In this document: positions 41,980 to 55,072 of the stretch, piece after piece
Position numbering within the stretch: position 1 is the first letter of the stretch
How the letters are laid out: each line of letters opens with the position of its first letter
NCBI GenBank assembly: GCA_025529335.1
Contig: JAMYHX010000030.1
Span: 1-64,000, forward strand
Length of the DNA stretch: 64,000 nucleotides
Direction of reading: 5' to 3'
Source: Rhizopus sp. PT2906
Lineage: Eukaryota; Mucoromycota; Mucoromycetes; Mucorales; Rhizopodaceae
Notes under the pieces: model-generated
What the model was told of the DNA's origin: nothing
Databases searched by the model: none
The model's input: only the letters and a program-made list of their open reading frames with translations
Program-made: the position numbers and the translations under genes

Positions 41980-43089
41980 TGCTTTTCTATAAAAATGAAC
42001 GTATAGTCATAAAATCTATCACAATCACAATCGTCGCTAAGGTTGGTCTACATTTCACAAGCAGAAGGAAAAAAGTATAAAGATATAACAACAGAGAATA
42101 GAGTATAAACATTTTACCTTTTACCTTTTACCTCTTTTTTCATGTTCACTAAAAATAAAAATAAAAACATTACACACTCTTATGTTTTCCTAAGCCAGTT
42201 ATGTTCATGCTTGATAAACAGATTTTGATACATGAAGGTTAGGGTAATTTGATTTTGGCTCTTTTTAGCAAAAAATAATAACGCACTACTACTTTTATGA
42301 GAACAAGTCATAATGGCTAATCAAATAGATCAATCATGATTAACTTTCTTTGATTTGATAAATAACAATTGTAATGGAATCAATTACGTGTGTTCCACAG
42401 AATCGGTAGTCTATTGCTCTTTGAGAAAAGCCTTATTTTTTGTTTACTATCAGCTGCTGTCCTTTTCTCAACCTTTTCCTTTGTACATTTAATTCTCACC
42501 TTGCTTTTTTATTCATTCTTAAAAAAAATGACCAGAAAAATAGAAAAATGCGTATTGAAAATGAGGAAAGTGAAGCAATCATAATGAAAAAAATTATACG
42601 TGTATGTGTATGTGTGTGAGAGGTCAACGTTATGTAAACAAGCGGCATCAGAAAAGGAAGGGGCAGTGAAAAAAATATGCAAAAAAAGGGGAGGAGGCGT
42701 TCGGATTCTCGGATATGTTCTAATATGGATAAGATGGAAAATGAGTTATTTATTTATTCATGCATTATTGGAGAAAGGAGGAATGAGTCATTTATTTTCA
42801 GCCTAAATAACTTGATTCACGTAAACAAAAAAACTATAAAAGAGACCATCATTCTTTTCCCTTTTTCTCTTTTTTGTTTTCTTCATTCTTTATCTCTTTT
42901 AAAAATTCTCCTATACTTTTATTTTTCTATTATTACTATATTGAAAAGGTTAACAGCGCCTGGGTGATCTCAAAGTACATATAACTAATGCCACCGTTTA
43001 GAAAATTCACTTTTGCTAGCTCTATTTTATGGTTCCTGATGCATCTTACTCTATCATAATGGTCACTTCTTAAAGAAACCACTGCTACT

Positions 43090-43355
43090 CGCTAATGCTC
43101 AAAATGTCTACTCATGCTCAAAAACGCTTGCTACTGCTTATCAATACACTCAAACAATCAAACAATCAAACACTTATCAAATGCTTATTAAATCTCTGAA
43201 AAGACCAGTGAATGCCTACTCATGCTTATCAATGCTTACAAATGATCATCAGTGCCTGAAAATGCTAATGAATGCCTGTCCCATGCTTATCAACGTCGGA
43301 AAGCCCTTAAAGAATTTTGCTCATGTCTATCAATGCCTGCTGCTAATGAATGCTG
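43090..43355. repeat. Degenerate short-unit repeat zone
   Basis: Variants of CATGCTTATCAATGC and AATGCCTAC recur irregularly (for example near 43112, 43221, 43282 and 43322), together with a CAAACAAT triplet run at about 43152-43171. It is a decayed minisatellite without a fixed period. Confidence 0.5.
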
Positions 43356-43857
43356 CTCTGGAGTAACAACATATCCAATCTATTTTGTCACTATCTGCCA
43401 AACTCTATCAAGTTCTGCTACAAGTCGCTGTTTCTCTACACTGGATCACTTCGAGATGCTCCTATTGTTATGGCTCTGCCTCTACAGCTGATGAACGGCC
43501 CGTAAACCATCCTTCCCCCCTTACTGCTGAGCTCGGCGGTTGCGATGCTCCAAAGGTTCAATATTCCGATGTCTCCACGGTCATCACCCCTTCCAAAACG
43601 CTTCGTCCTAGGTGCTTAGAAGTGCATTCTTTGTACGTTGAAGCACCTCTTTCGTTGAATTTACCGTGGTATGGATTTGAGATTGATTTTTAATTTGAGA
43701 ATTGAGACTTGAGTACTTTTTTTTTTTCATGGAGGGCTTACACCTTGTAGTCTTCTGGCATGCAGTCTATGGTTCTAGTCATCTTGGGTCTGAAAGCTAG
43801 CGATAATGTGGCCATGTGGACTTATGGAATGAAAAAAAAAAAGAAAAAATCTCTCTG

Positions 43858-43926
43858 CTTGGCTATCAAAAACAAAAGTCTCTACTTGCTCTCTTAACTT
43901 GGCTATCAAAAGAAAAGTCTCTACTT
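43858..43926. repeat. Tandem duplication, about 30 bp units
   Basis: CTTGGCTATCAAAA followed by AAGTCTCTACTT occurs at 43858-43887 and again at 43898-43926, about 40 bp apart. Confidence 0.75.
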
Positions 43927-44564
43927 ATTTAAAGCTTTCTCTCTCTCTCTTTGGAAATCAAACTACTGCTTACTCTAATAAAAACTTCATTTTGTTACTC
44001 CCACAGTTTGACATTTTGTTAATAGTTAGTACTTAATCGCTCTCCAACATTTGCTTGACCTTCTTTGAAACATACAGTAGCATAAATTCGCTCACATGAT
44101 ATTTCAAGTGGATATAGTGTGCTGCACTGAACTTGATTTAAAGCATTGATTTTGTACTATGCATATGCAGCCAATTTGCATACTTTAAAAAGACAGTTTT
44201 ATTTGGTGAAAAGTAGCTCTTAATGAGATTGATTATGCAAAGAATGATCTTTACGCTCTTATATCTCTTTATTAACAAGGGTATAAAGCTCTTTAATTTT
44301 TTTACATCCTCATTGTATTAATGCATATGCATGTATTTAGGCCTTATCAGCTGACAATACTACTGTTATTTCAGTTGTTTGAGCTAATTATAGGAAGTAT
44401 CCGTCTCTTTTCTTCCTGTTGAACTTTTTCATTTTTTTAGTTGTAATTTTATAAGCATACAGAACGAATACCAAAAATGGAAATAAATAAAGTTCGTGAC
44501 GGTTATATAGCAGGTAAGATCCTTCTTTTTCTTTTTCTTTCTTGTTCCTCACAAAACTACTTTT

Positions 44565-46186
44565 ATGGCAACAAAAGAAAAAAAAGCAACCGTGGCTATT
44601 GTTGGAGCAGGGTTGGTAGGCTCTTTGAACGCCATTTATTTTGCGCAAAGAGGCTGGAAAGTAAACTTGTTTGAACTTCGACCAGGTAGAGTAGCACAGA
44701 GATGGTCGTTATAGATACAGATGTTTTCTCACGATTCATGAAGATATGAGATTGAATACAGAAAGTCGAAAGGGTAAATCTATCAACTTAGCTCTTTCAG
44801 AAAGAGGTCTTAGTGCCTTAAGAGCTACCAAGTTGGGACTCGAGGATGTCATCCTAGAAGCATCTGTGCCCATGAAAGCAAGAATGGTACATATAGGCAA
44901 AGAGGGTAAGCAGATGTCACAACCTTATTCTGTCCATGGAGAGGTAAGTAGCCAGGGCGATCTCTGATGATGGATTTAATCATTCAGCTTCAATAGCACA
45001 TTAATGCAGTGGACAGAGCTAGACTCAATGAACTGCTTTTAACTGCTGCTGAGCGTATGAGCAACGTTACTGTCTATTTTGAACACAGACTTTCTCGTGT
45101 CGATTTCGATAAAAATCAACTAGAGTTTATTACTGCAGATGAAAGTACATCTGTATATGAAAGTGACCTGATTGTCGGAGCTGATGGCGCTTATTCAAGA
45201 ACAAGACAACAGATCATGCGTCATATGAGGTAAGGATAGTCAGTCAACACATCTACTTGTATCTCACACGAATAAATAGATTGGATTTCAGTCAACAATA
45301 TATTGATACCGGCTACTGTGAACTGATTATGCCTCCTGCACGCGGCCCTAATGGAGAAGTCACGTTTGCTTTAGACCCCAACCATCTTCACATTTGGCCA
45401 AGGCACACATTTATGCTCATAGCTCTCCCAAATCCGGATTTCTCATTTACATGCACCTTATTTATGCCATTCAAGATGTTTGATGACATCAAGACGGAAG
45501 AACAATTAATGGAGTTCTTTAAAGAGCATTTTAACGATGCCATTCCACTTATCGGCGAGAAATCTTTAAAGTCATCCTTCTTTAGCAATCCCCGAGGTTC
45601 ACTCGTAACAGTCAAGGCCTCTCCCCATCATCTTGATGACAAGGCTGTAATCATTGGCGATGCAGCACACGCCATGGTTCCTTTTTACGGACAGGGAATG
45701 AACTGCGGTTTTCAAGATGTAGAAGTGCTACATAGTATCCTTGATCGCCACCAAGTTACCCCTGTTGTCAAAAACAACACCATTCAGAATCTGAAAGAAG
45801 CATTGGATGAGTATTCTCGTATACGTGTGAAGGATGCACATGCTATCTGTGATTTGGCTCTATATAACTATTACGAGATGAGACATGCGGTCACTTCATA
45901 TAAATTCTTGGCTAGAAAGAAACTAGAAGGAGCGATTCATTTACTCTTCCCTAGCCTCATCATTCCGCTCTATACTATGGTCAGTTTCTCCACGCTTCCT
46001 TATTCCCGTGCTATTGATCGTTGGCATCGTCAGACTCGATGGTTAAATGCAGCCATGGGAACAGCTGCAGCTGCCACTATATGTGCTACTGTGGCCGTGG
46101 GATTAATGCACAAGAGACAGATTGTAAATTCGGTTAAAGAAGTGACCGAGAGTCTAAGAGGTCTTTTTACTACTATTACTGCTTAA
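44565..46186 (+). CDS. BNA4: Kynurenine 3-monooxygenase
   Basis: FAD/NADPH enzyme hydroxylating L-kynurenine to 3-hydroxykynurenine in de novo NAD+ synthesis from tryptophan; outer mitochondrial membrane in other fungi. Four exons: 44565-44685, 44744-44943, 44997-45229 and 45280-46186 (486 residues). FAD-binding GAGLVGSLNAIYFAQRGW is near residue 14; then KSINLALSERGLSALR, HINAVDRARLNELLL (start of exon 3), DLIVGADGAYSRTR, and the second FAD site IIGDAAHAMVPFYGQGMNCG near residue 315. A C-terminal hydrophobic segment (WLNAAMGTAAAATICATVAV) is the expected membrane anchor. The short first exon (40 codons) was found by phase and the FAD motif. Confidence 0.96.
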
Positions 46187-46439
46187 ATAAAGTTTACCTC
46201 ATAGCTGAGACTGGTATCTCACTAATACTCATTCTTTTTTTTTTCTTTGTCAATAATCAAATCTATATATTTTCCTTCTGACATGTGTTTGTGACATTGT
46301 CCATGACACCGCAGCAAAGGTCTTGCATGTATCATTATTACTCATGGTGTGGCGAATGGATATATAAAGTGTGGCTTGTTTCCCATGCTTTTTCGCTCAT
46401 TCAAAAATATTTTATTTTTTTTCTTTTAACTCTCACAAT

Positions 46440-49003
46440 ATGTCAGCCGCTGCCGTAGAAGAGAAGCCTAAAGTCGAAAAGAAGGCTGCCGCCAAGAAGC
46501 CTAAGGCTAAGGATGCTAATGCTACCGAGTACCCACTTGAGGTATAGTACATGTCTATGAATATACACGCTTAATTGACGCCGCCCTTTAAGATGAACCC
46601 CCCTCCTGAATATCTTCAACATCGTATTGAATTATTTGACAAGTGGAAGAAGGAAGCTGATGAGGAAATTGCTAGTAAGACGAACTCAACCCCCATTTTA
46701 TTTACACATTACTTACACTCGTATAAACAGAGAAGCCTCGTGAACCCATTACTATCACCTTGCCCGATGGCTCAACCAAGGAAGGTATCTCTTGGGAAAC
46801 CACTCCTTTGAGCTTAGCAGCTGATATTTCCAAGTCTCTTGCCGAACGCACCATCATTGCCAAGGTTGACGGCGATCTCTGGGACTTGACTCGACCTCTC
46901 GAAAAGTCTTGTAATTTGCAATTACTTGATTTTGAAAATGACGAAGCCAAGAAGGTCTTTTGGCACTCTTCTGCCCATATGCTTGGTGAAGCTTGTGAAA
47001 GACACTATGGTTGTCATCTTTGTATTGGTCCCCCATTAGATGAAGGTTTCTATTATGAAATGGGAGTCAAGGATCGGTAAGTTCAAAAAGTGTGAATAAT
47101 CAATAAACTAACAAGATATACAGTGTTGTCAGCCAAAATGATTATCCTAATCTTGAAAAAATAGTCAGTCAAGTTGCCAAAGAGAAGCAGCCTTTTGAAC
47201 GTCTTGTCGTGTCCAAGGAACAACTCTTGGAAATGTTCAAGCATAATCCTTATAAGGTCCACATCATCAACGATAAGATCCCTGATGGTACTTCTACCAC
47301 TGTCTACCGATGTGGTCCCTTGATTGATTTGTGTAGAGGTCCTCATGTTCCTCACACTGGACGCGTCAAAGCTTTCACTATTACCAAGGTAATAAAGACA
47401 TATGAGATTACGGATGATATTAACATGTAATAGAGCTCTGCATCCTACTTTTTGGGTGACGCCAAGAACGATTCACTCCAACGTATCTATGGTGTCTCTT
47501 TCCCTGATAAGAAACAAATGACTGAATTCAAGAAATTTATGGAGGAAGCCGCTAAGCGTGATCATCGTAAGATTGGCAAGGTAAATGATATACTTTTAAC
47601 AAGAAGCACAAAAGAGACTTATTATGCCTGCAGGAACAAGAACTCTTCTTCTTCCATGAATATTCTCCTGGCTCTGCCTTTATGCTTCCTCATGGTGCTC
47701 GTGTCTACAATAGCTTGATGAATTTGATAAAGGTAACTGCCTTTGTGCGCGCGTGTGTGTGTAGAATAATATTTACTAATGAAATCATAGGATGAGTACA
47801 TGAAACGAGGCTTCACCGAAGTTATCACACCCAACATGTTCAACATGAAACTCTGGAACCAGTCTGGCCATGCAGCAAAATACAAGGAAAACATGTTCTG
47901 TCTTGACGTTGACAAGGAAGAATTCGGTTTGAAGCCCATGAACTGTCCTGCTCACTGTTTGATGTTTGCTCACAGAGAAAGAAGTTATCGTGAACTTCCT
48001 TATCGTTTTGCTGACTTTGGTGTCCTCCATCGTAATGAATTTTCTGGTGCTCTTTCTGGTTTAACCCGTGTCCGCCGTTTCCAACAAGATGATGCACATA
48101 TATTCTGTCGTGTTGATCAGGTAATACAAACACGGAGATAGCACCAAAAAGGGTAACTCAGTCTGTTTAGATTGAACAAGAAATGAACGGCTGTTTCGAG
48201 TTCTTGAACCACATCTATGGTATATTTGGCTTCGACTTCCATTTGAAGCTTTCTACTCGCCCTGAAAATTACCTTGGTGAAATTGAAGTTTGGAATAAAG
48301 CTGAAAAGGTAATACAAAAAAAAATAGAAATGATGACGTACTAATGATGTTATTTTAGATGTTGGAAGATGCTTTGAACAAATTCTGCTCAAAGAAGGGC
48401 ATCCAATGGGAACTCAACCCAGGTGATGGCGCCTTTTATGGTCCCAAGATTGATATTGTTATCTCTGACGCCCTTCGTCGTAAGCATCAGTGTGCCACTA
48501 TTCAACTTGACTTTATGTTGCCACAACGATTCAATTTGGAATATCGTACTGAATCTACTGATTCTAATGAAAGCATGACTCGTCCAGTGATTATCCATCG
48601 TGCTATTCTTGGATCAGTTGAACGTATGATGGGTATTGTTATTGAACACTTTGCCGGTAAATTCCCCTTCTGGTTATCACCTCGTCAAGTTCAAGTTGTA
48701 CCTGTTGCTGCTGCTTTCTTTGATTATGCCAAGGAGATTACTGATGAATTGATCAACTTGGGTATTTATGCTGATGCTGATTTATCAGATAACACTTTGA
48801 ACAAGAAGATTAGAAATGCAGAATTAGCACAGTATAACTTTATCTTTGTTGTCGGAGGAGAAGAAGCCAATACAAGATCTGTGAATGTTCGTAATCGTGA
48901 TGACGTTGGTACCAAGGCTAAGGGACAAACCATTCCTTTGGAAGAAGTATTGAAGAGTGTTCAAAGATTAAAGCAATCCAAGAGCTTAGAAAATAAACTT
49001 TAA
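46440..49003 (+). CDS. THS1: Threonyl-tRNA synthetase
   Basis: Class II synthetase charging tRNA-Thr. Nine exons: 46440-46541, 46593-46674, 46731-47076, 47124-47388, 47434-47580, 47634-47732, 47791-48120, 48171-48308 and 48359-49003 (717 residues). A Lys/Ala-rich eukaryotic N-terminal extension precedes the TGS domain (PITITLPDGSTKEGISWETT), then the editing-type SAD region with HSSAHMLGEACERHYG. Catalytic-core blocks: GSAFMLPHGARVYNSLMNLI (motif 1 area), MNCPAHCLMFAHRERSYREL, motif 2 VLHRNEFSGALSGLTRVRRF, and motif 3 HRAILGSVERMMGIVIEHFA. The anticodon-binding domain follows (WLSPRQVQVVPVA). No presequence, so this is the cytosolic enzyme. Confidence 0.97.
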
Positions 49004-49147
49004 GTGTATTACAATACACAGAAAAGTGACTCTTTTTTAAACCGAAAAAATCTATAGCTGAAAATAATATTCTATTTTCTTCTGGAGTCTATCCTTTTTT
49101 TTCCTTTTTATACTCTCTGGGTTTTAAAATAAGTTATTTTACTGTAT

Positions 49148-50201
49148 ATGACCTCCATAGTTCCTCCACCACTTGGACTAGGAAGGCCAAGTCAAAAGAG
49201 TAAAAAATATAAACTAAGTAACGGATGCTGTTCTATGTTGTTCCTTGTCTTTTTTTATTTATTAAAGTAATAGAAATTATTCAAAATCCTATAAGAGCAA
49301 GAAGTTGCGGTTTTGGAGAAAAGGACAGAAGGCCGATTGATCCACCCCCTATTTTACAACTCTTTATAGAAGGAAGCGATGGTATATTACAGAATGCAGT
49401 GTAAGCAAAAGAAAGATAAAGAAAGCAGTTTGATTGATTCCTCTCAAAAAAAGAGAAGACACCAGTAATGTGTCTTTGTTTGTAGTTCAATGTGACCTTT
49501 ATTCTGAAGATGGTCAGGATCATCGAGGTCATGTCTATAATCCATCCAGCACAGTCAATGGTAATTTACTTTATTTACCATACACATGACTCATATTCAA
49601 TGATAGCCAATGACTCTTCAAAGGGCACACTCGTTTCATTTGTGGATCCACAGCCTATACGTTCATTGATGGGTGCTGTCGTATCTAACGCTTATCAGTT
49701 GAATGATGACCGCGATCAACCGGGCATATTCTTTGTCTTTCAAGATTTATCCGTTCGAATTGAAGGCAAATTTCGTTTAAAGTTTGTCTTTATGAACTTG
49801 GCTGCAGGGTACAGACATGTCTGAATATTAGTTATTTAAGACTGAGAAATAGTACAACTGTAGGGATCCCTTAACAATGAGTACTGATATTTCTGATGTG
49901 GTCTTTTCTGATCCATTTACTGTTTATTCTGCCAAAAATTTCCCTGGAATGACAGGTACTATAAAAATAGAGCTTCATAAATAAATCTTGACGATTCATA
50001 GACTCTACGCCTCTCTCTCAATGCTTTGCTCAACAAGGCATCAAGATCTCCATTCGTAAAGGTAGAAGAATACGTCGCTTAGTGCCAAAATCAGAGGACT
50101 GTACAACGGAACAAGACCAAAAAAGGAAAGAAAAGGAACTAGAAGAAGCTAAACCAACTTATAAGAGGATTGAAATCTCTTCTTTCTTGTCCTCTTTTTA
50201 A
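49148..50201 (+). CDS. Velvet-domain regulator
   Basis: Fungal developmental regulator with the NF-kB-like velvet fold. Six exons: 49148-49217, 49274-49400, 49466-49560, 49607-49808, 49864-49955 and 50002-50201 (261 residues). The domain covers nearly the whole protein: IIQNPIRARSCGFGEKDRRP and IDPPPILQLF; NVSLFVVQCDLYSEDGQD (recovered with acceptor CACCAG at 49465); SLMGAVVSNAYQLNDDRDQP; GIFFVFQDLSVRIEGKFRLK; VVFSDPFTVYSAKNFPGMT; and STPLSQCFAQQGIKISIRK, the typical end. VeA, VelB, VosA and VelC types cannot be told apart by eye. In other fungi velvet dimers link development, secondary metabolism and light. It lies 144 bp after THS1. Confidence 0.93.
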
Positions 50202-50716
50202 TTTATTGTATATAAAATGCTTTCTAGATTATACCTTTTTATTCGTAAATATTTTACTTCAATAAAAATTTTTTTTACTTAATTGAAATGTGTGACAATA
50301 GTTCTGTTCTTTGTGTTGTATATTTACACAAATAAAAGAGATATTTGACAGCTATTCAAAAAAAAAAAAACAATGCCTCTGTTGCTATCCATTTTGTCAC
50401 TATAGCAACATGTAGCAATATTGCATTACTATTTTAGGCCATATATCTGAATAGCTTATCTAAATAAATTGCCTTTATGGTCATCACACGATTATTTTTT
50501 TTACCGCAATATCTTTACCCTTTGATCAGTCTCTAACCTCCCACTCTCAAAAAGTCCTCGCACTGAAATTACCAAAGATGGTGTCAATTCACTGTGGTAG
50601 TACGAAATTAAACAATTTTGGGTACCTGTCGCATTGAAGTGATTGAACATACTATTTTGTAGCTCCTACATCTTTTTTTCTTTTTCTTTTTATACCTTTT
50701 TATTATACTCCCTTCA
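50202..50716. other. Intergenic region velvet gene / RabGAP gene
   Basis: 515 bp containing the velvet 3' end, A/T runs near 50265-50370 and the upstream region of the RabGAP gene. No gene seen. Confidence 0.6.
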
Positions 50717-53695
50717 ATGACAACAGCTGCACTATTGGCACCTGAGATTAAAGACAGGCTACAGGAACCAACAGTAGCTAATGGCACTTCCTCATCTCTA
50801 TTACAACCTGACTTTAAACTTGAAAAATCAACTAGTACAAGTCTTGCTGAAAGAAGAAGGCTTCCTGTATCCCCTGAAAAGCTAAAGCTATTCAACCAAA
50901 TCACAGCTACGCATACACCCACAAAACAACTTAATCAAACATTGAAGCGATTAGAAGAAGAGAATGCGAAGCTGCCACCTCAGGTATATAAATACAAGAT
51001 AAGAAATCATGCAACTTAACCTTTATTAAACAGGACTCTGAGGAGTATTTGTTGGCTCGATTAGAAAGACAAAATGTTCTTTTAAATGCCGATCCTAAAT
51101 CTGTTTGCATTGAATCAAATCGTCTCCAAGCTGACTTTAATACAGTTCGCAAACTAGTCACCGATGCCACCTTTTCGCCTACTCGTGAAAACTATGAAGA
51201 ATCAATTCAGGCTATGCTTGCCAAAAGTCCGATCACAAGCACTACTTGCCTTACGACCGATCAAGACGACTGGGACTTTTGGCAAGCAATCGTTGAGGAT
51301 TATCCTGCTGCTGCTGCTAAACTGCCTCATCTGTTGTCAGCCAAGTTGCGCTGTGGTGGCATTCCTCATCGTATCCGTGGATTGATTTGGCAGTCCATGG
51401 CCCAATCTAGTTCGCTTAATCTTGAGTCTTGTTATGAACAGCTCTTGCAAGAAGATTCCTCGTATGAGCGGGTCATTCAGCGTGACCTCTCTCGTACATT
51501 CCCTCAACTTGACATGTTTAAAGATGATGGTGGTGAAGGACAATTGGCTCTTGGTCGACTATTAAAAGCATATAGTTTATATGATACGCATGTTGGATAT
51601 TGTCAAGGTCTTGCATTTTTAGCTGGTCCCTTATTGATGACTGTAATACATAGCAAAAAATATGACAGAAAGTAACAATGTCTCATCTGTTTTTTTTTTT
51701 TTTTTTTTTTTTTTACATAATAGATGCCTGAAAATCAAGCGTTTTGTATATTCGTAAGGTAAATCATTTTTAATGAATTCATGCATAGATTCTAACCTGC
51801 CTTGATATAGACTGATGGAAACATATGAAATGAGAACCATGTTCACACTCAATATGGAAGGGCTTCACCTTCGTTTACACCAATTCCAGACCATTCTAGC
51901 TCAAGTCTGTCCTCGTTTAGAAGCTCATCTCGAAGCCAATTCAATCCATACAGCCATGTATGCTTCTCAGTGGTACCTCACCTTGTTCGCTTACACTTTC
52001 CCTATCTCGCTTGTTTTGCGTATTTATGATTTGGTCTTTGCTGAAGGTGCAGTTGAAACAATCACACGTGTAGCTATTGCCATCATGAAAAAGAACGAAG
52101 AGACGCTATTGGCTATGGACGACTTTGAAGAACTCATGATGTACCTCAGCTCACGCAAGTTGTATCAAGTTGCTTACAACTCGGATCCAGAAGCTGTCAT
52201 TCAGGATGCTATGTCGCTCAGTACAGTGATCACCCGGCAAAAGATGGACAGCATTTCGGAAAACTACAACAAGGACCTTGAGCAAGAGAAGACACGAGCC
52301 CAGCAGCTCCTCAATATTCGCTTCAGCGGTTGGAAATCGAAAAAGAAGAACAAGCGCGAGTCTTGGTTTAATTGGGGCCAGCCTGCACAGACAACAGCAG
52401 CTGAGGAGAGCTTAGTGACAGAACAGCCTCCTTCCCCGACGACACCAGATAGGTTTTCTCCAATGCTCCATGAACAGATCGAAGACTTAGTCATGGCCGT
52501 CTCTGAATTGCAGCGCGAGAATACAAGAATGTCCGAGGAGCTGATGGCTCGGCGTATGCGAGAGATGGATCTGGTTGCTGAACGCGATCAGTTACTGAAG
52601 AAAGTCAGTCTCAAGGATACGGACGAGTTGGCCAAAATCCGCGCAGAGCAGCTCAGTCCTGCAGAATCGGTAGACAGACAACTTGGAGAAGACCATGTCA
52701 ATATCAAACTGCAGCCAGACTTTGTTGAATCGCTTAAATCAAGTGGTGAATTTGGAGCGCTTGTTGCCGGAGCTTTGTCGAGTGATAAGGATAACAAGAT
52801 GTCAGAAACCGAGTTTGATGAAGTGACATCGGAACTTGTCAATATCAAGTTGGCTAATTTTGAGATGGGATTAAAATACCAAGAGTTATGTCAGAATCAT
52901 GAAAACGTGCTCAAGAAACTAAAGGAAACTCAAGAGGGACAAGCAGCCCTTGTGGAAAAGATTATGTCGCTTCAGACAACTATTGAAAGCCTGCAGATTG
53001 ATAAAGAAAAGCTCTTACAGGAACAAGAGGCATTGGTCACAGAAAATGAGACGTTGATCGAAAAGAATACGGTTGCTAAAAAAACACTGGCTGATCTTCA
53101 GTTGGAAAAAATGAATCTCGAGAACGACTGCCAGCAGTACAAAGATCGTGTGAAAGAGCTAGAAGACCAGCGCCGCGAGTATTTAATGCCTCGTGGATCA
53201 TTTACTGAAGAGGTACTAGCAGCGCACCAAACCTTATTTGGTTCCTCATCAGCTGCACCGCCTATGAACCGACGTCACACGGTCCACATGGTAGAACAGG
53301 AAAAAGACAAGTATCAAGCAAAGTACATCGAAAGCGACTTGAAATGTAGAGAGCTCGAAAAGCTGTTGGCAGAAGCAAAGTATAAGCTAGTCGAATACGA
53401 AGCCAATGCGGCAAGTACACCTGTGAGCTCACCAAGGGCTTCACTTCAGCAGCCAAGAAGACCAGTTTCTATTCAGACCAAGAGAAGCTCGCTTTCTGCA
53501 CTCATAAACAAGTCAGGGCCTACATCTCCTCCTTACACGGAATCCAATTATACGGCAAGAGAGTCTATTGATAGTCTTAGATCAACAACATCGACAACAT
53601 CTCAAAAGAGATCAAGTATTTACAGCAGATTCTTTAATACCTTGAGTGGTGAGCCTTTGACAGAAGAAGCTCAAGCAATGACTAACAAAGCATAA
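50717..53695 (+). CDS. TBC-domain RabGAP, Evi5/Gyp5-like
   Basis: GTPase-activating protein for a Rab. Four exons: 50717-50983, 51034-51642, 51724-51758 and 51811-53695 (931 residues). After a disordered N-terminus the TBC domain runs about residues 185-390: LRCGGIPHRIRGLIWQSMAQ; YERVIQRDLSRTFPQL, carrying the arginine finger; and YSLYDTHVGYCQGLAFLAG, carrying the glutamine finger. Both catalytic fingers are present, so it should be active. Later TBC helices include MYASQWYLTLFAYTFPISLV then LRIYDLVFAEG. A long coiled coil follows (about 510-790) and a Ser-rich tail. This TBC-then-coiled-coil order fits Evi5/Gyp5/Gyl1 proteins of exocytic traffic. Exon 3 is only 35 nt, and its upstream intron contains a long T tract. 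Confidence 0.92.
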
Positions 53696-55072
53696 ATACC
53701 GCCCTATAAATATGACTATTACCCCCTTTTTTTTTTTTCTCAAGATATTATTACAGCATGAAATTTATATGATTAACACCTAGTATCCAAATAGCATATA
53801 ACAATAAGCAGCTAATTTAAATAATAAAGTATTTTTAAGTTTAATCAAACACTTTAATTGATGCTTTCCTGCAACCGTATATCAGAAAAACTACTACTCA
53901 TTACAGACAGTTATCAACAAATGTGCGTTTCATAACTCTTTACAGTGACCCTCTTTGAGATGCGCTGATAGATATGTCCTTGCTAAATGTACTTTATGCA
54001 AATTAGAGTATATTTAAGTTTTTCAAGATGTTTATAAATATTAAATCCAAAGTTGCTCTACGGATATCCAAAGTCTATCGCTCGTTTTCAAGAACCTACT
54101 TTTATCCATTTCCCGGGACAATGTTTTTCAATCCTCTGTAAAAATAAATAAATAAATATAAACTTTACATTTACCCGCTTATGACCTTTTATATCGTACG
54201 GATAAGCATGAAGGAGACTAGATATAATTGATTCAAGCACCTAAAGCTTACCAGACAAATAACAATAGTAGATGGCTATCCTTGTATATACGCGCCTTTT
54301 TATGAACAACTATGTCAAGTATTTTTCATGCTTCTCTAATGTCGTGAGTGGCTTTTAAACAAGCACATCATTGCTGCATTGTCTTGGACATCGTTTGACA
54401 AATATGAATAGATTAGATATTTTAAAGTGATGAAGAGTGTCTGTCCCCTTTATATTCTTACGGTATACGATGCTTAATTTAAAATAATCCATCCGTTTCA
54501 CTTAATAATCTACATAGAATGAAAAGTATATCCGGTTGATATCCGAGCAAATTAAAAAAGAGAATAAGGTTAAGTAGATAACAACAAGACAATAGCTATA
54601 AGAAAGAGACTTTTCTTTACGTATACTTTGATTGTGATTGATACTTACATCTTTACTTTTTTTTTTTTTTCCTTTTACGTGTTTCAAATAATTCCGGGTC
54701 CCAGCACGCGTATCAGCATGAGATCGAAAAAGAGATCGAAAACACATGCAAAAGAGAGGAATACATGTATAAATATATTTATATACAAATATACTCTTGA
54801 TTTATGTGGTTAAATAATTCAGGTATAAAGCCAAGAAAAGGAAGATACAGACGCATATATCATCCGTGGCTAAATCAAGTCTCCTTTAGAACTATGTTTA
54901 TTACTATATGTAACTATGACGACAAATCAATTTGTTTACATAGAAACCAGGAACAGCCAACAAAAAAAGAGACAAAGGAATCAACTTTTTATATATATGC
55001 ACTATATACAGAAAACTGAACAAAGAAAAGGGGAGATAGGGAAGAGATATACAAATGGTATGATTTTTGGTT
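53696..55072. other. Intergenic region RabGAP / GATA-like gene (convergent)
   Basis: 1.4 kb, AT-rich, with no recognised gene or repeat. Short frames at 54502-54747 and 54804-55110 lack motifs. Confidence 0.55.

Larger units (their letters stand above)
41236..44564. other. 3.3-kb gene-poor region
   Basis: The longest gene-free stretch. It holds a tentative 43-codon frame (41848-41979, minus), a triple TTTTACC run (42112-42133), a degenerate CATGCTTATCAATGC-type repeat zone (43090-43355), a more GC-rich open stretch (43385-43693) and a short tandem duplication (43858-43926). None of these is a recognised gene or intact transposon. Confidence 0.6.

Noticed and set aside
49401..49496. Velvet intron ending at TTTGTAG (49485)
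   Set aside because: It breaks phase or deletes the strand NVSLFVVQC; the acceptor at 49465 keeps both.
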